A DNA stretch of 35,248 nucleotides from Acidobacteria bacterium UBA2994 (GCA_002346545.1 DEAA01000027.1:154518-189765); one strand, 5' to 3'; numbered from the stretch's first letter, positions 23,441 through 31,681 are shown. Numbers and translations: made by a program. Notes: generated from the letters alone by a model not told the origin.

Positions 23441-24364
23441 TTATAGCTCTTTACGGCGCGCGTAAAGCCAGGCGCCTGGCAGGTTGCCGGCCAGGCCGGT
23501 CAGCACGATCAGCGTGGAGAGTGCGAATGACAGGCTGTCGGCCACACCCTGGGCTCGCAGGAGCCAGACGATGACACCTTGAGGCAGCCCAAACCCGGCC
23601 ACCGAAACCGGGAGTAGCAGCATCAGCAGACCGATTGGCATGAACAGCAGGTAGTAGCCAAATGCGACGTCTAGGCCCAAGCCGAGACCGAGCAGGTAGG
23701 CCTGCGAGATCCGGAGCAGCTGCACGAGTACCGACAGCGCGAGTACGCCCCGCAGTGCGGTACCGCGTTGCCGATATCTGGCCAGGGCGTCGGCTGTCCC
23801 GAGCAGCGACTGCCCAAGGTGGGTGGCGTGCCAGCGTTTCGGTACCAACGTGCGGGCCCACAGATCCGACCACAACAGGCAGGCGCCGGCGCCGATGAGG
23901 AGGAGTGCGGCCAGCCGGATGAGGCTAACCGGCAGGGTGACCGGCGTTTGCCAGACGGTTGCGCCCAGGCCAGTCAGTATCGCCAGCGAGAGGATACCGA
24001 ACAGCCGGTCGACGGCCACCGACGCCACTGCCTCGCTTGCGTCGTCGGTGCGGCGGGCCAGGGTGTAGGCGCGTGCGGCGTCGCCGCCGATGCTGGCCGG
24101 CAGGGCGCTCCCGATGAACGAGCTGACGAGGAAGATCCAGGCGACGGACTTGAGCGGCGTCTCGTTGCCGCTGCTTCGCAGCGCTACCAGCCAGCGGGCG
24201 ATCATTACGGCCCGGTCGAGACCGACGAGCAGGAGGACGACTGCCAGATAGCCGAGGTTGACCTGAACGAGGGCGGCCAATGCCGCACCCATGTCGATGC
24301 GCGACGCCAGATACGCGAGGATGGTGAGGCTGATGGCGCCGCGGAACCAGACCGAGCGCCACAT
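23441..24364 (-). CDS. Lysylphosphatidylglycerol synthase-type TM domain protein (flippase-like)
   Basis: 307 aa with about eight hydrophobic segments across the whole protein, for example ISLTILAYLASRI, LGYLAVVLLLVGLDRAVMIA, VAWIFLVSSFIGSALP and FGYYLLFMPIGLLMLLLPVSV. Family markers of the LPG_synthase_TM (UPF0104) group are visible: the early Arg-Trp (MIARWLVAL), SSFIGSALPASIGGDAARAY near the middle with GGD, and the late LLLPVSVAGFGLPQG. Proteins of this group include MprF membrane domains and the AglD-type proteins of glycan pathways, and are thought to move lipids across the membrane. In this locus a role in transporting lipid-linked glycan precursors is plausible but inferred. Only 17 nt separate it from the upstream methyltransferase. 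Confidence 0.9.
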   Translation of the reverse strand: MWRSVWFRGAISLTILAYLASRIDMGAALAALVQVNLGYLAVVLLLVGLDRAVMIARWLVALRSSGNETPLKSVAWIFLVSSFIGSALPASIGGDAARAYTLARRTDDASEAVASVAVDRLFGILSLAILTGLGATVWQTPVTLPVSLIRLAALLLIGAGACLLWSDLWARTLVPKRWHATHLGQSLLGTADALARYRQRGTALRGVLALSVLVQLLRISQAYLLGLGLGLDVAFGYYLLFMPIGLLMLLLPVSVAGFGLPQGVIVWLLRAQGVADSLSFALSTLIVLTGLAGNLPGAWLYARRKEL

Positions 24365-24381
24365 GGAAGGATCGCCTGCAG

Positions 24382-25098
24382 CTAGACGGTGGGCTTCCGC
24401 GCCACGAAGGTAAGGGTCTCGAAGAGGTTCTTGCGAATCCGGAAGAGCAGATCTTCGGTCCCGGTGTAGCGGCTGAGCGCGTTGACGCCAGGGATGTTCA
24501 CGAGCAGGGCCCCTGCGGCCAGCGCGTCACGCGCGAGGCCGGTCGCGTCTCCAATGCTTCTGACGACCTGCTCGACCTCGAAGCCCCCGTCGTAGAGCAA
24601 CTGCCGCACCCGACGCTCAGTGGTCACGAAATTGTGGGTGTAGTCGACGTCCCAGAAGAACGTCCGCTCTTTCAGGTAATCGGGTACGACGATGAAGCAG
24701 ACGCCATTCGGGCGGAGGGCCCGGAGCGCCTCGGCGACGAACTCACGCGCGGCATCGATGCCGCTCATGTGTTCGAGCACCTGGTCGGCGTACACAACGT
24801 CGCAACTGGCGTCGTCGGCCGCGATGGGGGGTGCCCACGCCTCGGTGACGTCCAGGCCTTTCTCGCGCAGTTCCCGGGCGAGGGTCGCACTGGCCTCGAT
24901 GGCGCGATAGGACCAGCCGGCAGCGATCGCCCCGGCCGCCAGCGAACCGGTGCCCGGACCGATCTCCAGCATGTCTCCCGGAGGCGTGATGGCGGATTGG
25001 AGGAGGGCGAGGCGCGATCGTTCGATACGATCCCGACGGGCGCTCCCAAAGGAGGTGAGGCGCCGCTCGGAGAACCAGCGGTAGAAGGTGTCAGCCAT
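24382..25098 (-). CDS. Class I SAM-dependent methyltransferase
   Basis: 238 aa. Motif I is DMLEIGPGTGSLAAGAIAAG (42-61), followed by YRAIEASATLARELREKG, CDVVYADQVLEHMSG and ALRPNGVCFIVVPDYLKE, a complete Methyltransf_11/23-type domain. The aromatic FYRWFSERRL leader and the C-terminal TGLARDALAAGALLVNIPGVNALSRY with LFRIRKNLFETLTFVARK suggest a membrane-associated substrate. Its start follows a strong hairpin (25105-25133) after the upstream lipoprotein gene, so expression may be partly independent. Substrate unknown. Confidence 0.88.
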   Translation of the reverse strand: MADTFYRWFSERRLTSFGSARRDRIERSRLALLQSAITPPGDMLEIGPGTGSLAAGAIAAGWSYRAIEASATLARELREKGLDVTEAWAPPIAADDASCDVVYADQVLEHMSGIDAAREFVAEALRALRPNGVCFIVVPDYLKERTFFWDVDYTHNFVTTERRVRQLLYDGGFEVEQVVRSIGDATGLARDALAAGALLVNIPGVNALSRYTGTEDLLFRIRKNLFETLTFVARKPTV

Positions 25099-25104
25099 GA
25101 AAGG

Positions 25105-25133
25105 GGCGGAGAGATCGCGGTGATCCCTCCGCC
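25105..25133 (-). terminator. Strong hairpin between the lipoprotein gene and the methyltransferase gene
   Basis: GGCGGAGAGATC and GATCCCTCCGCC pair over 12 positions with one mismatch around a 5-nt loop. On the minus strand it follows the lipoprotein stop by about 16 nt and is followed by CCCTTTC then the ATG of the methyltransferase. It could be a weak intrinsic terminator or an attenuator; the U run is short. Confidence 0.5.
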
Positions 25134-25149
25134 ACTGCGTCTGTGGTGA

Positions 25150-26430
25150 CTAACGCGGGTATGTCCAGCGACCGATGTCGCCGTGGTCGGACGTCGCGTC
25201 GGTCTGATCGATCCAGGCCGCCCCAGGGTCCGGACCACAGTGGCCGCCAATCACGTCGATGATGTACACCTGCGTGCTGTTTTGACTCTCGCCGGCGCCC
25301 CAGTGGTAGTCGACCACGTCGAGTGAGACGTCGTTACAGTTGCCACGTTTGCAGTTATAGCCCCAGCGGGTGTCTTTCGCCCGGAGCCGCTCGACCAAGA
25401 TGTCAAGGAACTCCCAGGTGCCAGTCGCGTAAGGACCTCCATACTCTGGTTGGCAGGAATCCGCCAGTAAGTCCGGTCGTTCTGCCGCCAGGGCTAGGAC
25501 GACCGAGTACTCGTCCGGCAGCGGTAGCGCCTGACCCGGCGTCGGATCTGCTGTGCGATTTCCCTCCACCACTGTAAAGGTCCAGATCGGCGACCAACCA
25601 CTAGACACGGTACCGTTGGTGGCTTGGACACGCCAGCCATAGGTCGTTCCTGGGATCAGCGTGCCGGCGTAATTACCTGTGGTGGTCCCGCTGCTTTGGT
25701 TCATCGCCACCTTAATGAGCGTGGGGCTCGAAAGATTGACGTCATCGTCGATCTGATACTGGATCTCGATCGTTCCGGCGTTGGCCGACACCGTCGGGTT
25801 ATTGACCACGAGGTCTGGCCGGGAGGTCGAGACCTCGCCGCCGTTGGCGGGCGCGTTGAGCGTCGGAACCCCGATCGTGATCATTGTTGGGGTCGTGAAG
25901 GTGTAGGGCTGGGCCCATGGTCCGGTTTCGTTCCCGATCTTCGCGCGTGCCCGCCACGTGTAGGTCGTGGTTTGCACCAGGCTCGGGCTGACAGTCCACG
26001 AGGTGGTGCCTCCGCCGGCGGGGCGGTTGTTTCCGTGGGCCACGCGCGTCATGGTCGCACCGTCAACCCTAAATACTTCGAACTCGTAGGTGAACGCCGG
26101 TGCCTCCGACGGGCTTATGTTTGTCGGTGTCGAGTTACTGATGGTCAGCGTCGGCGTTAGATCGTCGGTGGTCGCATTATTGGCTGGTGACGAGAGAGCC
26201 GGCGCTGGGGTTTTTAGCGAGATGGTGCCTGATGGCAGCGCTGCGTTGATGTCGATGTCGAGCAGGCCAATAACGCCGCCGGCGACAGGGCTGCCCTGTG
26301 CCGCTTCGGCCGGCAGTGCCACTGTGGACGTAGCACTGGGAGCAGTCGGGGTTGTCTCGTCGCCACAGCTGACCGTAAGGAGTACGCATGTGAGCGCGGC
26401 GGCGAGGAGCTTTGTTTGGGTCTTCACCAT
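25150..26430 (-). CDS. Lipoprotein with Fn3-like repeats and a Cys-containing C-terminal domain (paralogue A)
   Basis: 426 aa. The lipoprotein signal ends in LLTVSC (Cys22), followed by a Thr/Ser/Pro-rich linker. Two fibronectin type III-like repeats follow (about 75-180 and 185-290), marked by starts such as LSSPANNATTDDLTPTL and LNAPANGGEVSTSRPDL and by ends such as TTYTWRARAKIGNETGPW and TTYGWRVQATNGTVSSGW. The last 120 or so residues form a separate domain: DSCQ, TWEFLDILVERLRAKD, RWGYNCKRGNC, DVVDYHWGAGES, YIIDVIGGHCGP and IGRWTYPR. The same domain closes the protein at 27578-29122. I do not recognise it as a named family. Probable envelope role, anchored by lipid. GGAGGAA ribosome-binding site at 26441-26447. 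Confidence 0.88.
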   Translation of the reverse strand: MVKTQTKLLAAALTCVLLTVSCGDETTPTAPSATSTVALPAEAAQGSPVAGGVIGLLDIDINAALPSGTISLKTPAPALSSPANNATTDDLTPTLTISNSTPTNISPSEAPAFTYEFEVFRVDGATMTRVAHGNNRPAGGGTTSWTVSPSLVQTTTYTWRARAKIGNETGPWAQPYTFTTPTMITIGVPTLNAPANGGEVSTSRPDLVVNNPTVSANAGTIEIQYQIDDDVNLSSPTLIKVAMNQSSGTTTGNYAGTLIPGTTYGWRVQATNGTVSSGWSPIWTFTVVEGNRTADPTPGQALPLPDEYSVVLALAAERPDLLADSCQPEYGGPYATGTWEFLDILVERLRAKDTRWGYNCKRGNCNDVSLDVVDYHWGAGESQNSTQVYIIDVIGGHCGPDPGAAWIDQTDATSDHGDIGRWTYPR

Positions 26431-26487
26431 GAGAGCCGAATTCCTCCGCGAGAAGTCAGAGAACCACCAGGGCCCAGAGCCCTAGCA

Positions 26488-26505
26488 GTGTTGCGCTTGC
26501 AACAC
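26488..26505. promoter_or_regulatory. Palindrome GTGTTGC-N4-GCAACAC in the divergent region
   Basis: Perfect 7-bp arms with a 4-bp centre between the divergent lipoprotein (26430) and barrel (26650) genes. On the minus strand it lies 3 nt downstream of a possible extended -10 (TGCTATCAT, 26517-26509), so it would cover the transcription start, a common operator position. A simple 5'-leader hairpin is the alternative. Confidence 0.45.
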
Positions 26506-26508
26506 CGC

Positions 26509-26517
26509 ATGATAGCA
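26509..26517 (-). promoter_or_regulatory. Possible extended -10 for lipoprotein A
   Basis: Minus-strand TGCTATCAT matches TGnTATAAT with one mismatch, about 79 nt before the start at 26430. No clear -35 is present. Confidence 0.4.
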
Positions 26518-26649
26518 GAACCGGGGCGGCGCGCGGGTCGGCTCAGCACGGCTGTTCCCTGTGCTACGATCCTAATTCGACGGAGGGCGGAGGTCGCCGC
26601 TCACGTCTCCTGCGACGAGGAGGAGACGGAAACAGAGGTAAACACTCAG

Positions 26650-27420
26650 ATGCAGATCGGCAGACGTGTGGTGATTCGAGGCGCCGTGGCGCTCGGTGTG
26701 ATGGCGGGCATCATTGGAGCCCCTGCCAAGGCAGCGGCGCAGATGACGCCATGGGAAGAGACCGGGTATATCGGCGTTAACTATATGTATCAGGTGAAGG
26801 ATCGGGTCTTCACCGAGAGCTTGACTGCGACGATCTTCGACGAGACGGCGAGCTCCACGATTAGTCACGCGAGTGGCGGTGGTGGCGGTTTCGAGATCGG
26901 TGGCGCGTACCGCGTGTGGAAAAACCTAGCAGCAGGGATCGCGGTCACCTCGTTCAATACGAAGGACGGCGCGAATATCTCGTCAAGCGTTCCTCACCCG
27001 CTGTTCTACAACCGTCCGCGCCTCGGCGTGCTGGACGTGACGAGTGGCGATTACAAGGAGGTTGGCATTCACCTGCAGGGTGTCTGGGTGATGCCGCTCA
27101 CCGAGAAGATTACAGTCGCCCTCAGCGGCGGCCCGTCGATCTTTAATGTGGACCAGAGCCTGATTGCTGAGGTCCAGCCGGTCGAGATCGGGGCGCCGTT
27201 TGAGTTGGTCAACTTGTCGGCCACCACGGCCGCGATCCGGCGGACAGCGGTCGGTGGCAACGTGGGGGCCGATATCCAGTACTGGGTGAACGAGCGGTAC
27301 GGCGGCGGGATCTTCCTGCGCTACACCGCAGGCTCGGTGGACTTGCCGGCGGCCGGTGGTGACCAGTCAATCGATGTGGGTGGCGTCCAGTCCGGTATCG
27401 GCCTCCGCGTGAAGTTCTAG
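26650..27420 (+). CDS. Outer-membrane beta-barrel protein
   Basis: 256 aa from the ATG at 26650, chosen because it begins a standard signal peptide (MQIGRRVVIRGAVALGVMAG, likely cleavage after AKAAA near residue 30) and GAGGT lies 10 nt upstream. The mature part alternates short amphipathic strands: TGYIGVNYMYQV, GGGFEIGGAYRVWKNLAAGIAVTSF, VGIHLQGVWVMPLTEKITVALSGGPS, GGNVGADIQYWVNERYGGGIFLRYTAGS. It ends in GIGLRVKF with the terminal Phe expected for BAM-inserted barrels. A small 8- to 10-stranded barrel of the OmpA/OmpW-like size class is likely. It sits between two paralogous lipoprotein genes on the opposite strand, suggesting a shared surface function. Ends in a strong terminator. Confidence 0.88.
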   Translation: MQIGRRVVIRGAVALGVMAGIIGAPAKAAAQMTPWEETGYIGVNYMYQVKDRVFTESLTATIFDETASSTISHASGGGGGFEIGGAYRVWKNLAAGIAVTSFNTKDGANISSSVPHPLFYNRPRLGVLDVTSGDYKEVGIHLQGVWVMPLTEKITVALSGGPSIFNVDQSLIAEVQPVEIGAPFELVNLSATTAAIRRTAVGGNVGADIQYWVNERYGGGIFLRYTAGSVDLPAAGGDQSIDVGGVQSGIGLRVKF

Positions 27421-27446
27421 CGGCCCGACCACTGCTTCGAGTACCG

Positions 27447-27484
27447 ACGCCTCCGAGGTGTGAGCACCTCGGAGGCGTTCTTGT
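27447..27484 (+). terminator. Rho-independent terminator of the outer-membrane barrel gene
   Basis: A perfect 14-bp stem (ACGCCTCCGAGGTG / CACCTCGGAGGCGT, 27447-27460 and 27465-27478) with a TGAG tetraloop, then TTCTTGT. It starts 26 nt after the stop codon. The clearest terminator in the window. Confidence 0.9.
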
Positions 27485-27577
27485 GTACGGTTCCTCGCGG
27501 AGATCCCGGAGCCCCCGTCTGACTGGCGGACGCCTGGTGTGCGCCGCCGGGTCGGGGATGTTTGACTTGAAATTAAT

Positions 27578-29122
27578 CTATCTGGGGAAGATCCAGCGAC
27601 CAATGGTGCCGGCCTCGGCCGTCGCCTGTGTCTGGTCGATCCACTCAGGGGAGGGGTTGGGGCCACAGTGGCCGCCGATGATGTCGATGATGTAGACCTC
27701 GGTGGAGCCGCTGGCCGAGCCGTTGCCCCAGTGGTAGTCAACCACGTCCTGTGAGACGTCTCCGCAGTTGCCGCGTTTGCAGTTGTAGCCCCACCGGCCA
27801 TCGGTCTGGCGGAGCCGCGCGACAACGAGGTCCATGAACTCCCAAGAGCCCCCTTGTTCCTGGCACGAGTTCGCTAAGGCATCCGGGTGTTCGTATGCCA
27901 CCTGCTGCACGACGCTTGACATGTTGGGGAGCGGCAGCATCCCACCAGGTCCAGGGTCGGGCGCCGGCGGAGCGGCTGGGCCGTCCGGGGTCGGACTGGG
28001 CGGAGAGTTGGTCTCGGTCAGGAATGTGGCGGTCGGCGACCAGGCACTGGTCACGGTTTCGTTCGTACCCCGCACACGCCAGTAGAACTGCTGGCCCGCT
28101 GTCAACGAGACCGTGACCAGGCCAGATGTCGTGCCGGTCCCCGACCGGGTCACCGAGAAGGAGCTTTCAGGACTCGAGAACGACGAGCTGTCGTCGACCT
28201 CGAACTGATAGGTGACGATGCCCGGGTTGCCGGAGATCGGTCCGTTGGCCACCGTCAGGGTGGGTTGCGTCGAGACCGTGGCGCTGTTGATCGGCGCCAC
28301 TGGGGTTGGCGGGGTAATCGCTACGGGCGCTGGCGGCGTGCTGAAGCTTGCTGTCGCGCTCCACTCGCCGACAACCTCACCGTTTCTGGCGCGAGCAGAA
28401 ACCCGGACCCGCCAATAGAACTGCTCAGCGTACGGTAGAGCGCCAGGTGACACTGACGTGGTTGTACCGCCGGCCTGATTCACGGTCATGATCGCCGACG
28501 GACTGGCGAACGTCGGCTCGCCGGCGAGCTCGAATCGATAACGGATCTCTTTGGCCGGACCGGTGATCTCGGCGTTGACCGCTACCAGCGTGACCACATG
28601 CGACTCGGCCTCCTCCCCTCCAGTGGGTCCGGAGATGACCGGCGGCGCGATCGTCACCGGAGTGAAGATCTCGAAGGTGCCTGCGGTCGAGTAGGGGCCG
28701 GTGTTGGCGCCATCGACGGCCCGCACGCGCCAGGAATAGGCCTGTTCGGCTTCGAGCGACTCCGGGAGCTGCACGACGACCTGGCCCGACTCGTTCGGCT
28801 CGATGCCGGTCAGCGAGACGATGATCTGACCGAATTCTGGGTCGGTGGCCACCTGCACCTCATAGGTGAACGGACGCACGCTGTTCGACATCGCCGGACT
28901 GAAGGTCAGCGTCACCGGCTGGGTGTCGGATGCAATGAGCATCGAGTCGATTGGGCCGACCGTGCCCGGCGCGGTGATCGTCACCCCAGGGAGGGGGCCG
29001 GCGATGTTGGGGCTCAGCGGGTTTGAGCTGCGCTCGGTTTCGCAGGCGGCCGTAAGGGCGAGAGCGGTCAACAGCAATGCGGAGCGGTGTTGCGCGGCAA
29101 TACTACGGAGGTCGAATGGCAT
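27578..29122 (-). CDS. Lipoprotein with three Fn3-like repeats and a Cys-containing C-terminal domain (paralogue B)
   Basis: 514 aa from the ATG at 29122, which begins MPFDLRSIAAQHRS and a hydrophobic stretch ending in LTAAC (Cys27), a good lipobox; longer readings add a basic non-conserved leader. Three Fn3-like repeats follow (about 50-165, 165-280 and 280-385), each with the YxFEV and YxWRVR patterns. The final 120 residues repeat the domain of the protein at 25150-26430: NSCQE, SWEFMDLVVARLRQTD, RWGYNCKRGNC, DVVDYHWGNGS, YIIDIIGGHCGP and IGRWIFPR. Four cysteines are conserved between the two. It has one repeat more than its paralogue. Function unknown; probably a lipid-anchored envelope protein. 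Confidence 0.88.
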   Translation of the reverse strand: MPFDLRSIAAQHRSALLLTALALTAACETERSSNPLSPNIAGPLPGVTITAPGTVGPIDSMLIASDTQPVTLTFSPAMSNSVRPFTYEVQVATDPEFGQIIVSLTGIEPNESGQVVVQLPESLEAEQAYSWRVRAVDGANTGPYSTAGTFEIFTPVTIAPPVISGPTGGEEAESHVVTLVAVNAEITGPAKEIRYRFELAGEPTFASPSAIMTVNQAGGTTTSVSPGALPYAEQFYWRVRVSARARNGEVVGEWSATASFSTPPAPVAITPPTPVAPINSATVSTQPTLTVANGPISGNPGIVTYQFEVDDSSSFSSPESSFSVTRSGTGTTSGLVTVSLTAGQQFYWRVRGTNETVTSAWSPTATFLTETNSPPSPTPDGPAAPPAPDPGPGGMLPLPNMSSVVQQVAYEHPDALANSCQEQGGSWEFMDLVVARLRQTDGRWGYNCKRGNCGDVSQDVVDYHWGNGSASGSTEVYIIDIIGGHCGPNPSPEWIDQTQATAEAGTIGRWIFPR

Positions 29123-29468
29123 GCCGTTTCTTCTTTTCGGTCGTCTGTGCCGTTTTGTGCAGTCCTTGATCGTGTAGGGGGCGCTTTTGTGATGCGTCAG
29201 CTCGGTGCGAGGCCAGGTCTGCCGCCACGCCGGCCTGGGACGCCGGCGTGACGGGGCGATATCCCGCCAGACACCCACGATGGGCCAATGGCCGTAAGTT
29301 GTGTCCCTTCAGTAATAAACGGCGATGGTCGCGTTGACCGGTGACGGGCAGGGCCGGTATAATTCGCCTCCAGCCTGGTCTTGATCCCGGGTCTCGCCGG
29401 GCACCGAGCGATTGATCCACAGCCCGGGAGCGCGCCTCCGTTCTTGTACCAGAGCGCCACCGCCGACG
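29123..29468. other. 346-bp divergent intergenic region
   Basis: It separates the lipoprotein gene (minus) from the GT4 operon (plus). It holds the strong sigma70-type promoter at 29334-29363 for the plus strand. I see no RNA gene, repeat or convincing small coding sequence, and no clear promoter for the minus-strand lipoprotein. Confidence 0.6.
29334..29363 (+). promoter_or_regulatory. Sigma70-type promoter of the GT4 operon
   Basis: TTGACC (29334-29339) and TATAAT (29358-29363) are separated by 18 bp: five of six and six of six consensus bases. The predicted transcript starts near 29370, leaving a leader of about 100 nt before the ATG at 29469. The best promoter match in the window. Confidence 0.8.
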
Positions 29469-30701
29469 ATGGTGAGCAGTCCCCCTCGTATTTTGATGCT
29501 CGCTCCCGAGCCGTTCTTCGAGCCTCGAGGCACGCCATTTAGCGAATATCACCGAATCAAGGCGCTGGTTGAGCTCGGCTATCGCATTGACCTGGTCACC
29601 TATCCCATCGGCCAGGACGTCGAGCTGCCGGGGCTCACCATCATCCGGAGCGCACGTCTCCCGTTCGTCAAACGGGTGGGCATCGGCCCGTCGCTGGTGA
29701 AGCTGCTGCTGGATGGGCTGCTGGCGGTGACTGCGTTCCGGTTGGCCAAACCCGGACGCTATGCGGCAATCCACTCGCATGAGGAGGCCGGGGCCCTGGG
29801 AGTGTGGCTGGCAGGTCGGCTGGGAATCCCGCACCTCTACGACATGCATTCGAGCCTGCCGCAGCAGCTGTCTAACTTCAGCTACTCCAGGTCCGCCCTA
29901 ATCCGGGGCGTCTTTGCACGTTCGGAGCGCGCCATGATCGCAGGGTCGCAGGTGGTGATCACCATCTGTCAGGAACTGCAGGATACGGTGAGCGATCTGG
30001 GGGCCGGTGACCGCGCCGTGCTGATCGAGAACGTGATGGGCGGCGATATGGAGAGCCAGGAGGAGGGGCCGGCGGTCCGCGACGAGTGGGGCATCGATGC
30101 CGACGCGCCGCTCGTGCTCTACACCGGTACGTTCGAGGCCTATCAGGGTTTGGACCTCCTGTTCGAGGCGGCCCGGTATCTCGCCCGTTCTCATCCGGCC
30201 GCTCGGGTCCTGGTCGTTGGCGGTTCGGCGGATCAGGTAGAGGCGGCCCGTGCTCGGCTTGGCGAGGGGCTGCCGGTGGTGTTCACCGGGCAACGCCCGG
30301 CCACCGAGATCCCCTCGTTCGTTGCGGCCGCCGACATCCTTGCGTCACCGCGGATTGCCGGTACGAACACGCCACTGAAGATCTACTCTTATCTCCGCTC
30401 GGGACGACCCATCGTGGCCACTGATCTCCGCACGCACACCCAGGTGCTTGAATCGGGCACGGCGCTGTTGGTGCCGCCCGAAGCGGGCCCGTTTGCGGAA
30501 GCATTGGGGCAGCTTATCGATGATCCAGCGGCCCGGACCGCGCTGGCGGCCGCTGCCGCCGACCTCGCGGAGCGCAAGTACAGCCGGGCGGCCTATGTCG
30601 CGCGTACCCAGGACGCCTATCGACGGCTGCTCGGGCAGGATGCGCTCGACGGTCCTTCGGTGACGACGCTGGATGCTGCCGGGGGCGTGGCGACCTTGTG
30701 A
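29469..30701 (+). CDS. GT4 family glycosyltransferase
   Basis: 410 aa from the ATG at 29469; 19 extra in-frame codons upstream are not conserved-looking and would overlap the leader. The N-terminal GT-B half starts with PRILMLAPEPFFEPRGTPFSEY (about 6-27; the PRGTPFSE part is the acceptor-side glycine loop). IHSHEEAGALG and LYDMHSSLPQQL follow. The C-terminal half has LVLYTGTFEAYQGLDLL (domain start), ASPRIAGTNTPLKIYSYLRSG and PIVATDLRTHTQVL, the EX7E-like donor site region in a modified form. It transfers a sugar from a nucleotide donor, retaining configuration; donor and acceptor are unknown. First gene of the last operon; its stop overlaps the next start (GTGA). Confidence 0.92.
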   Translation: MVSSPPRILMLAPEPFFEPRGTPFSEYHRIKALVELGYRIDLVTYPIGQDVELPGLTIIRSARLPFVKRVGIGPSLVKLLLDGLLAVTAFRLAKPGRYAAIHSHEEAGALGVWLAGRLGIPHLYDMHSSLPQQLSNFSYSRSALIRGVFARSERAMIAGSQVVITICQELQDTVSDLGAGDRAVLIENVMGGDMESQEEGPAVRDEWGIDADAPLVLYTGTFEAYQGLDLLFEAARYLARSHPAARVLVVGGSADQVEAARARLGEGLPVVFTGQRPATEIPSFVAAADILASPRIAGTNTPLKIYSYLRSGRPIVATDLRTHTQVLESGTALLVPPEAGPFAEALGQLIDDPAARTALAAAAADLAERKYSRAAYVARTQDAYRRLLGQDALDGPSVTTLDAAGGVATL

Positions 30702-31681
30702 CCAGTCTCGTCACCGGGGCGACGGGGTTCACCGGTGATTGGCTGGCGCGTCATCTTGCACGTTCGGGCGACCGGGTGCGGGCGCTCGTCCGGCCCGAGA
30801 GCCGCGAGCGGGGGCGCCTGCTGTCCGAGGCCGGAATCGAGGTCGTCGAGGGCGATCTCGCAGACGTGGCGTCACTGGGCCGAGCGTGCCATGGCGTCGA
30901 CGTCGTCTATCACATCGCGGCGACGTATCGGACAGCCGGGCAGGCCGCCACGATTTATCGGGACGTCAATGTCGGTGGCACAGAGCGGCTGCTCAACGCG
31001 GCGGTCGATGCCGGCGCCAGTCGTTTCGTTCACTGCAGCACGGGCGGGGTTCACGGCCACATCGAGCAGCCTCCGGCTGACGAGACGGCACCGCTGGCAC
31101 CGGGCGACATCTACCAGGAGACCAAGCTGGACGGCGAGCGGCTCGCGCGTACCCGGGGCGAGCGAGGAGAGCTGGAAGTAGTCGTGGCGCGACCGATCGG
31201 CATCTATGGTCCTGGCGACGCACGGTTTCTCAAGCTGTTCAAGCTGGCCAAGGGCGCGATCATGATCGGGCCGGGACGGGCGTTCTATCACCTCACGTTC
31301 GTGGAGGATCTTGTGGAGGGGTTTCGGCTGTGCGGGACAGTGCCGGCTGCCGCGGGGGAGACGTATCTGCTCGCCGGCGTTCGCTACACCACCTTGTGGG
31401 AGCTGGTCGAGCTGATTGCGCGAGAGCTTGGTACGTCGCCGCCGCGGTTCCGGGTGCCCGTTTGGCCGGTCTGGTTGATTGGGGCACTCTGCGAGCTTGT
31501 CTGCGTGCCGCTCCGCCTCGAGCCGCCGCTCTATCGGCGTCGGGTTGACTTCTTCATCAAGAGCCGTGCCTTCGACGCCACGAAGGCGAGACGTGAGCTG
31601 GGATTCGAGCCTAAAGTGGATCTCGACGAGGGCATTCGCCGGACGGCGGCATGGTATCGAGAACAGGGGTTGTTGCCGTGA
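30698..31681 (+). CDS. NAD-dependent epimerase/dehydratase (extended SDR, HpnA/DFR-like)
   Basis: 327 aa from a GTG at 30698 that overlaps the stop of the GT4 gene. SLVTGATGFTGDWLARHL (3-20) is the TGxxGxxG cofactor motif; VEGDLADVASL and DVVYHIAATYR follow. Ser is in FVHCSTGGVHG, and Tyr and Lys in IYQETKLDGERL (YxxxK). RPIGIYGPGD is the substrate-loop motif. The C-terminal part has a hydrophobic segment (VPVWPVWLIGALCELVCVPL), as in HpnA-like and 3-beta-HSD-like members, suggesting a membrane-near or lipid-linked substrate. It acts on nucleotide sugars or lipid-linked sugars; the exact product is unknown. The stop overlaps the next GTG start. Confidence 0.92.
   Translation: MTSLVTGATGFTGDWLARHLARSGDRVRALVRPESRERGRLLSEAGIEVVEGDLADVASLGRACHGVDVVYHIAATYRTAGQAATIYRDVNVGGTERLLNAAVDAGASRFVHCSTGGVHGHIEQPPADETAPLAPGDIYQETKLDGERLARTRGERGELEVVVARPIGIYGPGDARFLKLFKLAKGAIMIGPGRAFYHLTFVEDLVEGFRLCGTVPAAAGETYLLAGVRYTTLWELVELIARELGTSPPRFRVPVWPVWLIGALCELVCVPLRLEPPLYRRRVDFFIKSRAFDATKARRELGFEPKVDLDEGIRRTAAWYREQGLLP

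Noticed and set aside
27449..27478. The barrel-gene palindrome as a CRISPR-like or regulatory repeat
   Set aside because: Single copy, directly after a stop codon and followed by a T-rich tail: it is a standard terminator.
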